Shown: piece after piece, positions 24,101 through 38,300 of the stretch | Position numbering within the stretch: position 1 is the stretch's first letter | How the letters are laid out: each line of letters begins with the position of its first letter | Origin: Brachycybe producta | Taxonomy: Eukaryota; Arthropoda; Diplopoda; Playtdesmida; Andrognathidae | Reading direction: 5' to 3' | Assembly (NCBI GenBank): GCA_036925085.1 | Contig: JAUPFP010000022.1 | Coordinates: forward strand, 1,689,501-1,753,500 | DNA length: 64,000 bases | The notes under the pieces: model-generated | What the model saw: only the letters and a program-made list of their open reading frames with translations | What the model was told of the DNA's origin: nothing | Databases searched by the model: none | Translations under genes and position numbers: made by a program

Positions 24101-27100
24101 GCAAAAAAAAACCACCCTCAATAATAAAACATTAATAAGTTGAATAAAAAATTTAAAATGATAATTTGGGAGAGTTTTAAAAGCTCAATAATTATTATTA
24201 CCTGAAATAACTCTGGCGATAATTATCACACAATTTATCAATAAAGAAGAAGAAGGAGAAGAAAAAAAACTCCTCTCAGAAAACCATAAACTGAAAATTG
24301 GTTTTTGGTTTTTATTATTTAGTCCCAACAAGATTAGAAAATGTTAATTTATTGTAAAAACGAATCGAAAGCTCCAAGGTTCCTAAATTACGAACACTTC
24401 ACAACCCGTTTTCACGTTTTTAATCTGTTAGACATTTTGCAAAATATGCGAATGAAAGAAAACAATAGAATTATGGCAGAAATTATGGTAGAAATTATGA
24501 AGAAAATTGAAAAGTACTTTAGAAAATAGAAGAGTAAATGAATCACTCAACATTTTCATGTTGATATCTTTTAAAATAAACTATTTATAACAGGTTTTAG
24601 AATAATAATTTAAGTTTTCTCTAAAAAGTTTAATTTGAAAGATGTCAACATGAAAACACTATAAAGTGATTCAGTTACTCTTCTAGTTTCCAAAAAAACA
24701 CTTTCAATCTCTCCTAAATGTTGTTTCTTATGAAACACAATTTGGAAAATCAGCATTTCATAAAACAACTTAAGAAAAGAAATTTTAAAGTGTTTTAGAA
24801 ACTAGAAGAGTAACTGAATCAATTCAAAAGATTTTCATGTTGACACCACCGAAAAAGTGTTCTTTGAAATTGAAAATTGTTTAGAAACTAGAATAGAGTA
24901 AATGAATCACTTCAGAAGATTTTTCTAGTTAATATATTTAAATATAAACTTGTTTTTCTTTTATGACAAATTAAAAAAATTTGACATTTTTACATTTTTC
25001 ACTTTAAATTGGACCAAAAAATGCAATAAAAATAAACCTTTTTGATGAAGTTTTATAAAACTTAAAATTTCATCATTTTCAAACTTTTCATAAAAAGTTT
25101 TAGCTTTAAAATCAAAGTGATTCGGTTACTCTTCTAGTTTCTAGAGTTCTAGTAACATCTCTAGAAAGTGTTTGTTAAAAAAAAAATCAAAAATGGTTTA
25201 GAAACTAGAAGAGTAAAATGAATCACATGAGTTGAAATTCAAATGTTTCAAATGAGTTGAACGTTCAAATTAAACATTTTAAACTTAAAATTTCATCATT
25301 TTCAAACTTTTCATAAAAAATTGTAGCTTTAAAATTCAAGTGATTCATTTTACTCTTCTAGTTTTCCGAGGTCTAGTAGTTCCATCCTCTGTGTGAGAAA
25401 AAAAAAAGTGTTTTAAAGTGTACACAATACTTAATCAATTATTAGTAATTAAATTAGCATAATTAATTATCTTACTTCTCGAGTTAATCCTCCAACCTCT
25501 TCAGTGATTTCAGTGTCAGTTTTCTCCTCTTTTGTCTCATTTGAAGTATTATTTATCTTTTTCGTAGAACTAACCACTTGAGAACCAGGTACAAGAACCC
25601 AACCTGGTCCAGGATCGTCTGAACCACTGGTCTTGCGCTACAAATAACCCAACAAACAAAAAAACATTTATTTAAAAAAAAAATATCAACCAACCAACCA
25701 ACCACACACATTTAAGATAGAAAGAAATACCAAACTAGGTCAAACGTGTTAAACAAATGATTGCTGCAATAATCATTTTTAAAACAGAAAAAGTAATCAA
25801 CAATCCTCAAAAAAAGAGAGACGAAAAGACACAAAAATGATCCCCTTTTGTGGACGAGACAAAATTTAAAAATGAATCCAAGGGTGGCCCACATATGATC
25901 TCCATTAACAATGGCAACCACTTTTTTTTTTAAAAAAAAAAAAGCTACTTAATACCTTCTTTGGCTTTTTCAAGGCCCGCCATAAAAAAAACCAGTGACA
26001 ATAAATATATTATTATTATTACATTTGTTTTATTTTTTTGCTCAAAACTCAGTTAAAGCTATGCACTAATAAAGAAATGACTAATGATCATTTTGTTAAA
26101 ATTATACTGTATATGTGTGTGTGTCTGTGATCTAACGCTGTACAAACAAGGACAAAAACCTTGAAGCACGTCGGAGTTTATATAAATTTAAATGAATGAA
26201 CCGTTTTTTTTTCTCTCAAGGTCAACTATATGTTGCACTCTCCACATCCAAGAACCCCATGATATTAAATTGGAGAGGAAAAAAGGTTGGAAAGTGTAGA
26301 AGGGGGGGGGGGGGGAGAGAGAGAAACGTGGAGGCAGAAAAAAAGGGCAAGGGGGAAACTGAAATTGAAATGAAAGGAGTAAAAAAGGAACAAACGACGC
26401 GCATGCGCACACCAGAGAAAATGAAAAACTCATTTTCTCTTTCAAATATAAAAAGGGGAGGGGATAATAGTAGCAAAATTAAACTACAGTTTATCAGAGG
26501 CAACTGTGCCCAGCATTAGAATTTCTTTTGCTCAGCCCTTTTATGAATGTCATCAATTTCTAATTGGTTTGTTACTTGGTCTGACGTCATAAAAGAGCGG
26601 AGGAAAAGAAATACTAATGCAGGACACAATTGCCTGTGAATGTGGCTCCCGTCATTTATGACGGGTTACCCCACTAGTTTACTAAAATTAACTCAATTAA
26701 ACTTGCATTGAGTCACTTTTGGTTTGTCAACAACAGCAACAACAACATTAAAACACAAGAAATTTAAATAATGAACGTAATTTTTTTGTTCAAAAGAAGC
26801 AACAACAGCAAGAAATAAAATTCATAATTTTTTAGAAACTAGGGGTCATATAACTATGACAGTCATACCTTATGATGTTACTGCTTGTGCATCAATGTTT
26901 TATGACAATCACATTATGTTGTAACACAAGTCAACCAATGGCAGTCATTTGTTGCAATAATATTTTGTAATTTCCTTTTGTGACTTATTACAAGGTTATG
27001 AGCCAGATATGACAATTTATTGTTATATGACAGTTTTATATTTCATTTCTGTAACAAGGCTTTAGACTTAAAAGTAAAAATTTTAAGATGGTTTTAAAGT

Positions 27101-30100
27101 GTAAAAACGCCCCTCAAACTCTGAAGATTCTGTCTTTCAGGAGCAAAATTAAGACAAACTTAAGTGTTTTAAAAACTAGAAAGGTAGCTCAATCACTTAA
27201 TGCCATTTTAATGTTGATATCTTTTAAAATAAAATTTTAGTTTGAAAATGATCAAACTTTCTTAAGCAAACAATATTTTTTCCTAATTTTTCTATTATAA
27301 AAAGTTTATTTTAAAAGATATCAACATTTTTAAAAAAATAGTATTAAGTGATTCCACTACATTTCTAGTTTCTAACACATTTTCAATATCTCCTGAATGC
27401 TGCTTTTTCTGAACCATACAATAATTAAAGTTTGAAAATGAGCTTGGTATGTTTTTAGACTTTCTGTAATGTAAGGAAGTTATGATTTATTAATATTTCT
27501 AATAATAATATGTCTCTTGACATATTTAGGAAATTAATAATTTTAATATAAAGAAAATTATAAGATGGTGGTTGACTGGGATTATAATTTCCATAAAGGA
27601 AAAACCTTTTTAAATGATGAATTTCTTTTTAATTAGTTTTTTTTTCTTCTTTCTTTTCCTTGTCTTTGGACTGTTAATAAGTTAATAGATTGATACTTGA
27701 TTTTAATTACAATTTCTCAACTTGTAATAAGTTGTGATATTCATCCGACAATTTCATCCAAAATAATTTTGTATAAAATAAAATTGGGATCCATTACAAT
27801 ATTAAAAGAATCACGCATCTGTGTGAGTAACACCTAGTACACACACCTGATAATTTAAATGAATTTAAATACTAAACGTGTTCTACAGAGCCCTGTGAAG
27901 GACAAACAAACAATATGTCGAATTCAATTTATTCAGTTAATAATCTGAAAATATTGAGTTAATTAACTTAAATATAATTAGATAAACTATTGACATTAAA
28001 ATATTGATTTAGTATTTCAATTTAAAATATTAATAATAAAAGCCAATTTATTATTTGGTGTTCATGTCCTTAACTGGATTCCGTATAATTCACCTAAACA
28101 CATTTAATTTGAATTCATTTAACTCATGTGTGAGTACAAGGTATTAGATAAAATTATTGAAGAATAAGAAATTGGTTAAAAACAATACTGGAAAAAAAAA
28201 AATTCAGCACGAGCAGGCAGCAGGACGGACATATCGAAAAACGCGTGCAAAAGCTATAGAATTTACATGGAAGCCTATGACATTTTAAAAAGTTTTTTTT
28301 TTGTAAGACTTATTTTAACATGATTGGGGCCCGCGCCCCACAATCCCATTCGAAAGTCCTTTCCACCATCAGGGTCACGTATATAGAAATATCACGTGCC
28401 AAATCTTTGCACGTGCAGAGAGAGAGAGACGCACGTTTCAATTTGAAAAAAAAAATATATAGTGTATTTTTACTGCATAACAAACGTGCAATCCTCTTAT
28501 AAAAAATAACCAAATTCAGGGGCAACATTTTTTTTTTTACAACACCTTTCCTCAAAATACAGGCATTTAGAAATCGGGACAAACAGAAGTTGGCTCCGCC
28601 ATTTTTATGATGACCGGCAACTTCTAATTGGTTTGTTGTATGGTTCGACGTTGAAAAAGACGTAGCATTTGACGTCAGACTACATAACCAACCAATTAGA
28701 AGTTGCGTTCCTCATAAAAAGGGCAGAGCCAACTTCTGTTTGTCCCGATTTCTAATTGCCTGTCCTCAAAATGCTCATTTTGAATTTTTTTCTGTTGAGT
28801 TTGTAGTGAATATTATAAAACAGAAATGGATAAGTTAAATGTTGGTTTAAAATTAACCTTGCAGTTGTTATATACAGTATATATAAAAAATACCATATAG
28901 TTGTGTGCACAAATCGCACTATTAATTGTTCAATAAATATTGTATTTTTTTCAATTGATTTGGGTGGCTGCACACCCCTCAGACCACGGCTTATTTGTTA
29001 AGACACTTTTTTTTCTTCTTCCAAGTGCACACCCAATTATTAATTTATGATTAATAGATTATAATTGCTAATCATATCTCATGTTTTAATTTTGAAAGAA
29101 GAAAGCAAACTATGGATTTGTCACATCCTGTTTGAACTTTAATCTATTTGACTCTTGAATGTGACTAACTTAAAATCCAACATTAATACGTAACTACAAG
29201 AAATAATTCAAAATTTGTATAAAATTTAATTTAATTTTTTTTTTTTCTGCGTACGCTTTTTCATTATCTTAAATGCACACTTTGAAATTCCGAGTGCACA
29301 ATTTGCGTAGAAATACGCTCACTAAAACAAGTCCTGCCTCAGACCCTCCTCCTCCTCCTCCTCCTAAAATAAACCTTACTCTCATTAAACCTAGTTCTCT
29401 ATAAATTATTATGCAAATAATAATTAACAAACTTCTCAGATAAAAGGAATCAAAAGATTAATTTAGGTACAATTTGCACCCTAAAAGTTTTTTTTTTGTT
29501 ATCGCCGTAATACACGATTGTTATGCAGAAAAAAGTGCCAACTATTAGACGAACTATCACTACTTTGATAAAACATATTTTTGTACAAGAAATATTTTTT
29601 TTTTTTTGCAAATTAGTTTAAAACATTGTTTTTACAAGTAGCCATTTGCAAAAAAAAAAAAAAAAAGGCAAATTAGATTAGATGAATCCGAATGTTGTTC
29701 CTGAAAAATAAAAAAAATTGCACGATGTTTTTTTTAAGTTCGAAAACAACTTTCTAAAGTCTAGTTTAGTCCATTTCGTAAATCTTTTTGTTTATTTGTT
29801 TTGACCTAATACCTCGTATACACACATGAGTTAAATGAATTCAAATTAAATGAGTTTAGGTGAATTATACGAAATCCAGTTAAGGACACATGAACACCAA
29901 ATAAAAATTGACTTTAATTATTAATATTTTAAATTGAAAATACTAAATCAATATTTTGTCAATAGATTCTATATTATTATTTAAGTATTAACTCAATATT
30001 TTCTAGATTAATTAACTGAATAAATTGCATTCGACGAACTATTGTTTGTTTGTCCTTCACAGGGCTCTGTAGAACACATTTATTATTTAAATTCATTTAA

Positions 30101-32268
30101 ATTATCAGGTGTGTGTACCAGGTATAAGCGTATTTAGCAAATTTGAGTTTCTTTTAAATCAACAAACAATTAGAAGAAGAAATAAATAAATAAATAAATA
30201 AGATGTTTTTTTTTAAGATTTCAAGCTGATTTTGTTTACCTTGTTAGATTAATAAGAAAACAGAAGCTTTAAAAAAAAATATCCGTCAAAAATCCATTAC
30301 ACAACGTGAAAGATTACAACAACAAAAAGCAGAACTTGGAGAAGTAGTTGGGTTGCATTACGAAACAATCCAAGTAGACATTTGACTCATATTTTTACTT
30401 TAAAGCAAAAATGTTCAGAGAGAGAGAGAGAGAAAAAACGAGGATATATAAATGAAAACGGGTTTTTGCATTGGAGATTTCAGGCAAAGTCATCATCATC
30501 ATCAAATTCAAACCACATCCCACCAATTTCAATTTGAGCGAATAAGGCAAAAGTGGTTGGTATTTTTTTTTTCTCTTCTTTCTTTCTTTGTAATTTCTCT
30601 TCTTGCTGATATTAGAATATATTTTTTATGATTAAAAAAAACCTAGAATAATTCATCATGTTAAATTGATAAATCCTAATCAGGTGAAAGAAATTTTTTT
30701 GAAAAAAAAATCTGCTACAAAGTCACTTTTTTGTTAAAAGTTTAAGGTAAGTTTTAAACTTACGGACATATTCGTTATTTAAGTCAAAAGTGAAACTTTA
30801 AACAACGTTAAACTTAAAAAGTCTCTTCCAATAGCCTTATAACTATTACACACAGCTGATAATTTAAATGCATTTAAATAATAAAAGTGTTCTACAGAGC
30901 CCTGTGAAGGACAAACAAACAATATGTCGAATTCAATTTATTCAGTTAATAATCTTGAAAATATTGAGTTAATACTTAAATATAATCAGATAAACTATTG
31001 ACATTAAAATATTGATTTAGTATTTCAATTTTGAAAATATTAATAATTAAAGTCAATTTTTATTTGGTGTCCATGTCCTTAACTAGATTCCGTATAATTC
31101 ACCTAAACACATTTAATTTGAATTCATTTAATGCATGCGAGTGTACAAGGCATTACTATTGAGTTTTCGATTGTGTCATGGTTTAAGCTTAACTTTATTT
31201 TAAGCAACGTTTTTTTTTTGAATAGGAGGAGGATTATAGTTTTAAAAAAAAATGTAAACGCACTTCAAACAGCAAAATTAAAGAGAAACTTGAAAATGTT
31301 TTAGAAACTAGAAGGGTGTAAAGCCTGTTATACACCAATAATTTTTACTCGCGTTTTTGTGTCAATTAAATGATAAATGTTTTCGTGAATGATTTGGTAC
31401 ATAAAATGTATAAATTTATAAGTGTCAATCGGCTGTTATACACAAGTAAAAGTATTCGAACATTTTTACTTGTATAAAGTGCGCAGAACAGTGCGTAGTG
31501 TGACAGTTTATAGTATATATTGGTGACCTTCTAGACAAGAGAATTGGGGAAGAGGGGGTGCTAAATAGGTTGCAGAGCGCATCGTATATAGCTTCGTAAA
31601 TTACATAAGAATGATGGTGATCCTGAGAAAGCGCTCTAGTAGATGTGATCATTTAAGAAAAATAGAACATCTTCTAAATTAATGCAACTTTGAACAAATA
31701 ATTTAACATTCACGTCGTTTTGTAGACATGCAATGCCACATTTATAAATTAATTTATAAATTTATTTAATACATAATTGTAGGTGTAAAGGGGGCTAAAG
31801 GGTGACTCAAATTCAGAAAGAAAATTTAGCACATGAGTTTGTACCCTCCAAGCAGGGTTCCAACATAGAAAAAAAAAATGGAATATAGAACATCTTCTAA
31901 ATTAATGCAACTTTGAACAAATAATTTAACTTTTCACGTCGTTATACACATGCAATGTCACATTTCTAAATTAATTTAAGAAATAATTGATGGTGTATAA
32001 CAACAGGCTTAAGAAAGAACTCAATCATTTAAAGGTTAATTTTATGTTTCACTTGGTCACAAGATAATTTCTTTTTTTTTTTCTCATTTTGACCCAAGTT
32101 GAAGTGAAAAACGAAAATCTCCAATGACAATGAAAAAGTGTAAGTTAACTTTTTTTGTACTTTCTATGTTAAAAAAAATTATCCTTATCCGAATTAGATT
32201 CAAAAGAAAATTGTCTGTTCTAAAAAAAAAGTTCTGAAAATATTTTAGGAATTTCTATGTGTTTCAAT

Positions 32269-32309
<41 letters not shown>

Positions 32310-35300
32310 GGAAGCTACTTACTAATTTAAATAACACATAGAAACAAAAAATTATATGCTACTTGTAACAGAAGAACAAAAAAAGTAAATTTTTCTTCTT
32401 CTAACCCTTTTCAGGAAGGAAATACCATTCTTTTCAAAATGTATCTTCCGGAATGCCCCCCTCCCCCTTTCCTACATTTGTCTAAAATCTCATCTTTATT
32501 TCTTGCAACAAACACATAATCATCTTTTTTCTATGTCCTTTTTTGTGTGTTTGGTGGTTACAACCCTTTTCAAGATATTCATATACAGTATGTCTCAAAA
32601 GCAACGTGTATTAAGTTTGTAATAAAAGTATAGTAAGTTTTTATTAGGAATGTTACATTCCAATCTTCGAATCTCGAGAATCTTGAGAAATATTCGAGAT
32701 TCGAAAACTCGAATATTCGCGCTTTTTTTTCGTGTTTTTCGAATCTTTCGAATCCTAACCTTAAAAAAAACTATTAAAAACTTTGGTAAAATTAGATTTA
32801 ACTCCAATTGACGTTCAATAGAAACATTCACTAACCAAAAAAAAAAACCGGCAATTGTTGCAATTTCGGTGGTCGGACCCGGATCACCAATGGATCGCCA
32901 TGTGGTCTGACCCTGAGTGAAGCCACACTTGTTTTTTTATTATTAATAATTTAATATTTAATATTATTTCATTTATTTGTATCTTCTTAATGAATAATAT
33001 AGGATTCTTATTATAGGAAGGATTCGAGAGATTCAATATGCCGGAGATTCGAAGAATTCGAGAACCTTTTAGAATTCGGATTTGGATTCGAGAAGATTTA
33101 GGATTCGTCCCACCTTCTAGATTTTATTATTTAAAATTGAATATCGCTGAAACTATAAAAGTTACACATTTGTAACTAAAAGAGAGTTCTGACCAGTCAT
33201 TGTCAATAAATTATTTCCAATAACTCATTTTGAATGAAAATGAAAAGGATTTTGTTCGCATTGTGTCATGTTTTTATTGATCATCATGCCGGGAGACTGA
33301 CCAACTACCGTGTACAAAATTACGAACAATGAATTCAGTAAACAAAGCATACGTTTTCATTTGTTCAGTCATGATCATTTGCAATGAAGAAATGAAGGCA
33401 TGTTCTGACGTTCATTGAGTATTCATTTTCAATGAATCATAGAAAATGACTAGTCAGAACCCCCTCCCCTCCTTTAAGGTGGCTTTATAAATGTTTATTT
33501 TGTTTGTGTGCTCCCAGATGGCGCGTCTGCAGTAGCTGTGTGGCCTGCGGTTTTGAGAAAATTTACATTTTTCAAGCAAACCGTTTTTCAGAAGAAACAT
33601 TACCTTAAATGAAAAAAATTCAAAGTGTTTTAGAAACTAGAATAGTTGGTGATAATGTTAAAAGTTTTTTTTTTTTCATGATGATATCTTTCAAAATAAA
33701 CTTTTTATGACAGTTTGAAAAAGGCAAAAATAGTTTTTCATGAAAAGTCACCAAAAAAAAAAACTGGTCTCATTTTCAAACTGAACTATTAAATTTTGTA
33801 TTTTTTAAGATATTGCCATAAAAAAAAACTTAACATAATCTTTTACCATTCTAGTCTTGAAAACAATTTGATTTTTTTTCTAATGTTGTTTCTAAAAAAA
33901 ACATTCGCTTGACGTTTTTGCGTCCAAATTTCTACAAAAAAAAACGTCTATGGAACATAGCATTAGCCACTGCAGTGTCGCTGTCCGGTAGGAAGAAAAA
34001 AAATAAGCAAAATAAATATCTATAAAAGCCACCTTAACACTTAGAATTTGGTATAAGATTCTAATACCTAGTACACACACCTGATAATTTAAATGCATTT
34101 AAATAATAAACGTGTTCTACAGAGCCCTGTGAAGGACAAACAAACAATATCTCGAATTCAATTTATTTAGTTAATAATCTGAAAATATTGAGTTAATTAA
34201 CTTAAATTGACATTAAAATATTGATTTAGTATTTCAATTTAAAATATTATTAATAAAAGTCAATTTTTATTTGGTGTTCATGTATCCTTAACTGGATTCC
34301 GTATAATTCACCTAAACACATTTAATTTGAATTCATTTAACTCATGTGTGTGTGTACAGGGCATTACACTTAGTTCTGAGACATAATGTACAAAGTAAAA
34401 TATGTTTATGTACAGTAGGCCTATACATGTATATGTATGGTGTTCTTCATGAATTAAAAAAGGGGATTCCAGTACAAAACCTACGATCTTTTTTTTTCTC
34501 TCTCTCAAAAGTATGTTTGGTGTGTTAATAAAAGTCTAACGACCCGTGATAAAATATCAACGACTCAACTATCACCTAACTAACACTTAGGAAGAAGAAG
34601 AAGAAGAAGAAAAATAAAAACCCAGAAATTATACCAACATTTTTAGTAGCACACATTTATTTAAAAAAAAACCTGTATATAATATATATTGGCCAAGCAA
34701 TATTTTGTTTCCTTAATGTACAATTTCCTGTTCAAAAAAAAAAAAAAACGTCCAACACCCTTTCTAGTAGGCGTTAATATTACGAGTGTGTGTGTGTGTG
34801 TGTTTTATGATGATAAATATTATACAAGAGAGAGAGAGAGAGAAAAAAAAAGTCACTGGTTGTGATGATGACTCAATGAGACAAGTTAATTGCAAATATT
34901 TCTTAAACTCGCTTTCACACGGGCCACTTTGTGTCGCCACAAACATTAAAGGGTGGTCGTTTTCACATAAGAGATGTTCAATCTTTAACACTACTATTCG
35001 TTCGCCACTTGTGGTTGGACTCAAACACTCTTTCGCTACTAAAAAGTAGCAAATGAGTGTTTTTGAGTTCAACCGCAAGTGGCGAACACCACCCTATTTG
35101 CAAATGGTGGTTAATTAGGGCTCGGATTTTTATGCAAAATATCAAAGTAAATGTTTTTCAATTTGTGGCCCAAGTGCCAATTGTGAAGTAATCATCATTA
35201 TCATTAGAACAACTGCAATTATTTCCTTTTCTAATCAAAAAAAAAGGTTGGTTAGAGGCTAGATGTCTGGTTACTATCAAGTTGTCAAACTAGAGTTCTA

Positions 35301-38300
35301 GCCTCTAATCAGTGTTTTTGATTGAAAAAAAAAACCATAATTGTTGGTTGTTCTAAACGAGATTGTCACTTAACAATTTGCACTTTAAGTCACAAATTGA
35401 AAAGCCAAAAAACATTTAATTGATAAAATAGAAAAATGATCTTTTTAAATGGTCAAAATTTAATAATAATGGTAAATAGCTAAAATATTGGTAACAATAA
35501 AGATGAAACGAACGTTTTGAGTTAATTATAACTAGAGATGGAACATTCGAATCTTCGAATCCCACGAATTTTGAAAAATATTCAAGATTCGAAAACCCGA
35601 ATCTTCGCGCTTTTTTTTTTTCGTCTTTCGAATCTTTCGAATCATAATCTTAAAACACTTATTAAAACAATGGTAAAATTAGTTTTAACTTAATTGACGT
35701 CCAAAAGAAGCGTTCACTATCCGAAAAAAAACCTGCGGTTGTTGCAATTTCGGTGGTTATCCGGATCACCAATAGACCACCTTGTGGCCTGACCCTGAGT
35801 GAAGCCACACTTGTTTTTTTTATTATTAATAATTTAATATTTAATATTATTTCATTTATTTGTATCTTCTTAATGAATAATATAGGATTTTTATATATAA
35901 AGGATTTGGAAGATTCGACAGATTCGAGAACCTTTTAGGATTCGGATTTGTCCCAACTCTTAATTATAAATTATCTTCAGGGCTAACAACACCAAAAAGG
36001 ATAAATACAATATAAGTTAGACAATAATACCTAATACACACCTGATAATTTAAATACATTTAAATAATGTGTTCTACAGAGGCCTGTGAAGGACAAACAA
36101 ACAATATGTCGAATTCAATTTATTCAGTTAATAATCTTGAAAATATTGAGTTAATACTTAAATATAATCCGATAAACTATTGACAAAATATTGATTTAGT
36201 ATTTCAATTTTAAAATATTAATAATTAAAGTCAATTTTTATTTGGTGTTCATGTGTCCTTAACTGGATTCCGTATAAATTCACCTTAAACACATTTAATT
36301 TGAATTCATTTAACTCATGCGTGTGTACAAAGGAATAAGACTTTATTGTTTCAATGTTTTGATTATTTACGATCATTATTAAATTTTGACCAATTAAGAC
36401 GACATTTTTCTATTTTATTATTTTGTGGTCAAGAATTTATACCAATTTGATTTGATATTTTGCATACAAATTCTGAGTCCTAATATCATCACAGTCCGGA
36501 TTGCCACAAGCCAAGACTGACATCTGCATCCAGCCTAATAAAAAAAAATGATTTGCCACCACCACCACCACCAATCAATCACCCAGCCATCTACACTGTA
36601 AAAAGAACAATTCAATTCAACTCCATGGCCATCTTAACAACAAGAGAAAGAAAAAAATACAACAGCATTTTTAGGTACCATTTTTATAACCATTAACCAA
36701 GGCCACCAGTAAAATAAAAAATATTAATTATTAATAACAAAAAAAAATATATAATATTCATTTTGCTCGAACGTTTTAAAAACACCTTACATTGAATATA
36801 TAATAATTACCTCTGTGTTTTCTTGTTCTTCAGTCCTAGATTTCTCGGTGGTTTCCGTAGTCACAGTAGGCCCACTATCTTCGAGGATTTCTCCATCTTC
36901 GGTGACTACGATCTCTCGTCGAACTCTTGTCTCGATCTGACAAACAATAATTCAGATTTATTACAGTTTTTTTTTTAAAAAAAAACCTCTTTACTTTAAA
37001 AGTTATAACAAGTTAAATACAAACTTAAAACATTTAAAAAAAAAAAAAAAGTGGACACTAACTTGTTTCGTGACTAATGTATCGGTTTTCTTCTTTGTTG
37101 TCAATTCCTCTGTAAAAAAAAAAAATACATTAAAATAATATTTTTGTTACAAAAAAATGTAGTTATTTTTTTTATTTTCGGGTGGAGCCCACAAATTCGC
37201 TTTTAACCCAGAAAAACAAATTTTTAGACAAAATTATCTTTTTTAAAAAACAAACAAACAGGAATTGGAATGTTTTTTTTTTTTAAAAACAAATTGTGTA
37301 AAATTAATTAAAAACATACAAATAAGTACAGAAATTCAACTACATGTATTAAGTTTCCGCTGTTTTACGAAGCAACTTTTTAAGAAAAAATTGAAAGGAC
37401 ATTAAAAACTAGAATGGGGTAGCCTGAATCACTAAAGGTGGCTTTATATTTGGCTTTATTTGTTTCTATCCCTGCGGATGGCTAATGCTATGCTTCATAG
37501 ACCTTTTTTTGTTTGTTAAATTTGGACGCAAAAAGCGTCAAGCGAACGTTTTTTTTTTAAATAACACTATAAAAAAAATTCCAAATGTTTTAAAAACTAG
37601 AATGGTTTCATGGTAATATTTTAAAAAATATACAATTTTATGGTTCACTTTGTAAAAAACACGTTTTTTTTTTTGGGGGGGGGGGGGGGTTTCCCATTAA
37701 TATTTCATGAAACCTGTCATAAAAAAAGTTTATTTTGAAAGATATCATCAATGCATCATGAAACAACTTTTAGCAATATCACCAACTATTCTAGTTTCTA
37801 TAACACTTTGAATTTTTTCGGAATGTTTTTTTTTTCTCCTGAAAAACGTTTGCTTGGTAAAAATATAAATTTTCTGAAAACCGCAGGCGGCAGGGGAAGA
37901 GACCTCCGGCCCCTATAGAAAATAAATAGCCACCTATAGTAACTTAAATATCTCTGCAACAATGTCTTAAGCCTAGGACCCACTATGACAGGCAATTAGA
38001 AATCGGGACATACAGAAGTTGGCTCCGCCCTTTTTATGAAGACCGGCAACTTCTAATTGGTTGGTTATGTAGTCTGACGTCACATGCTTCGCCCCTTTTC
38101 AACATCAAACCACACAACAAACCAATTAGAAGTTCCCGGTTTGTCATAAAAAAGGGCGGAGCCAACTTTTGTTTGTCCCGATTTCTAATTGCCTGTAACG
38201 TCGGAAACTCGCCATCCGACACTCGACATCTCTCTCACAGCCACATTGTGTGTCAAACGTCAAACTTCAAATTCGTCCAACGTTTGAAGGCATTCGACGC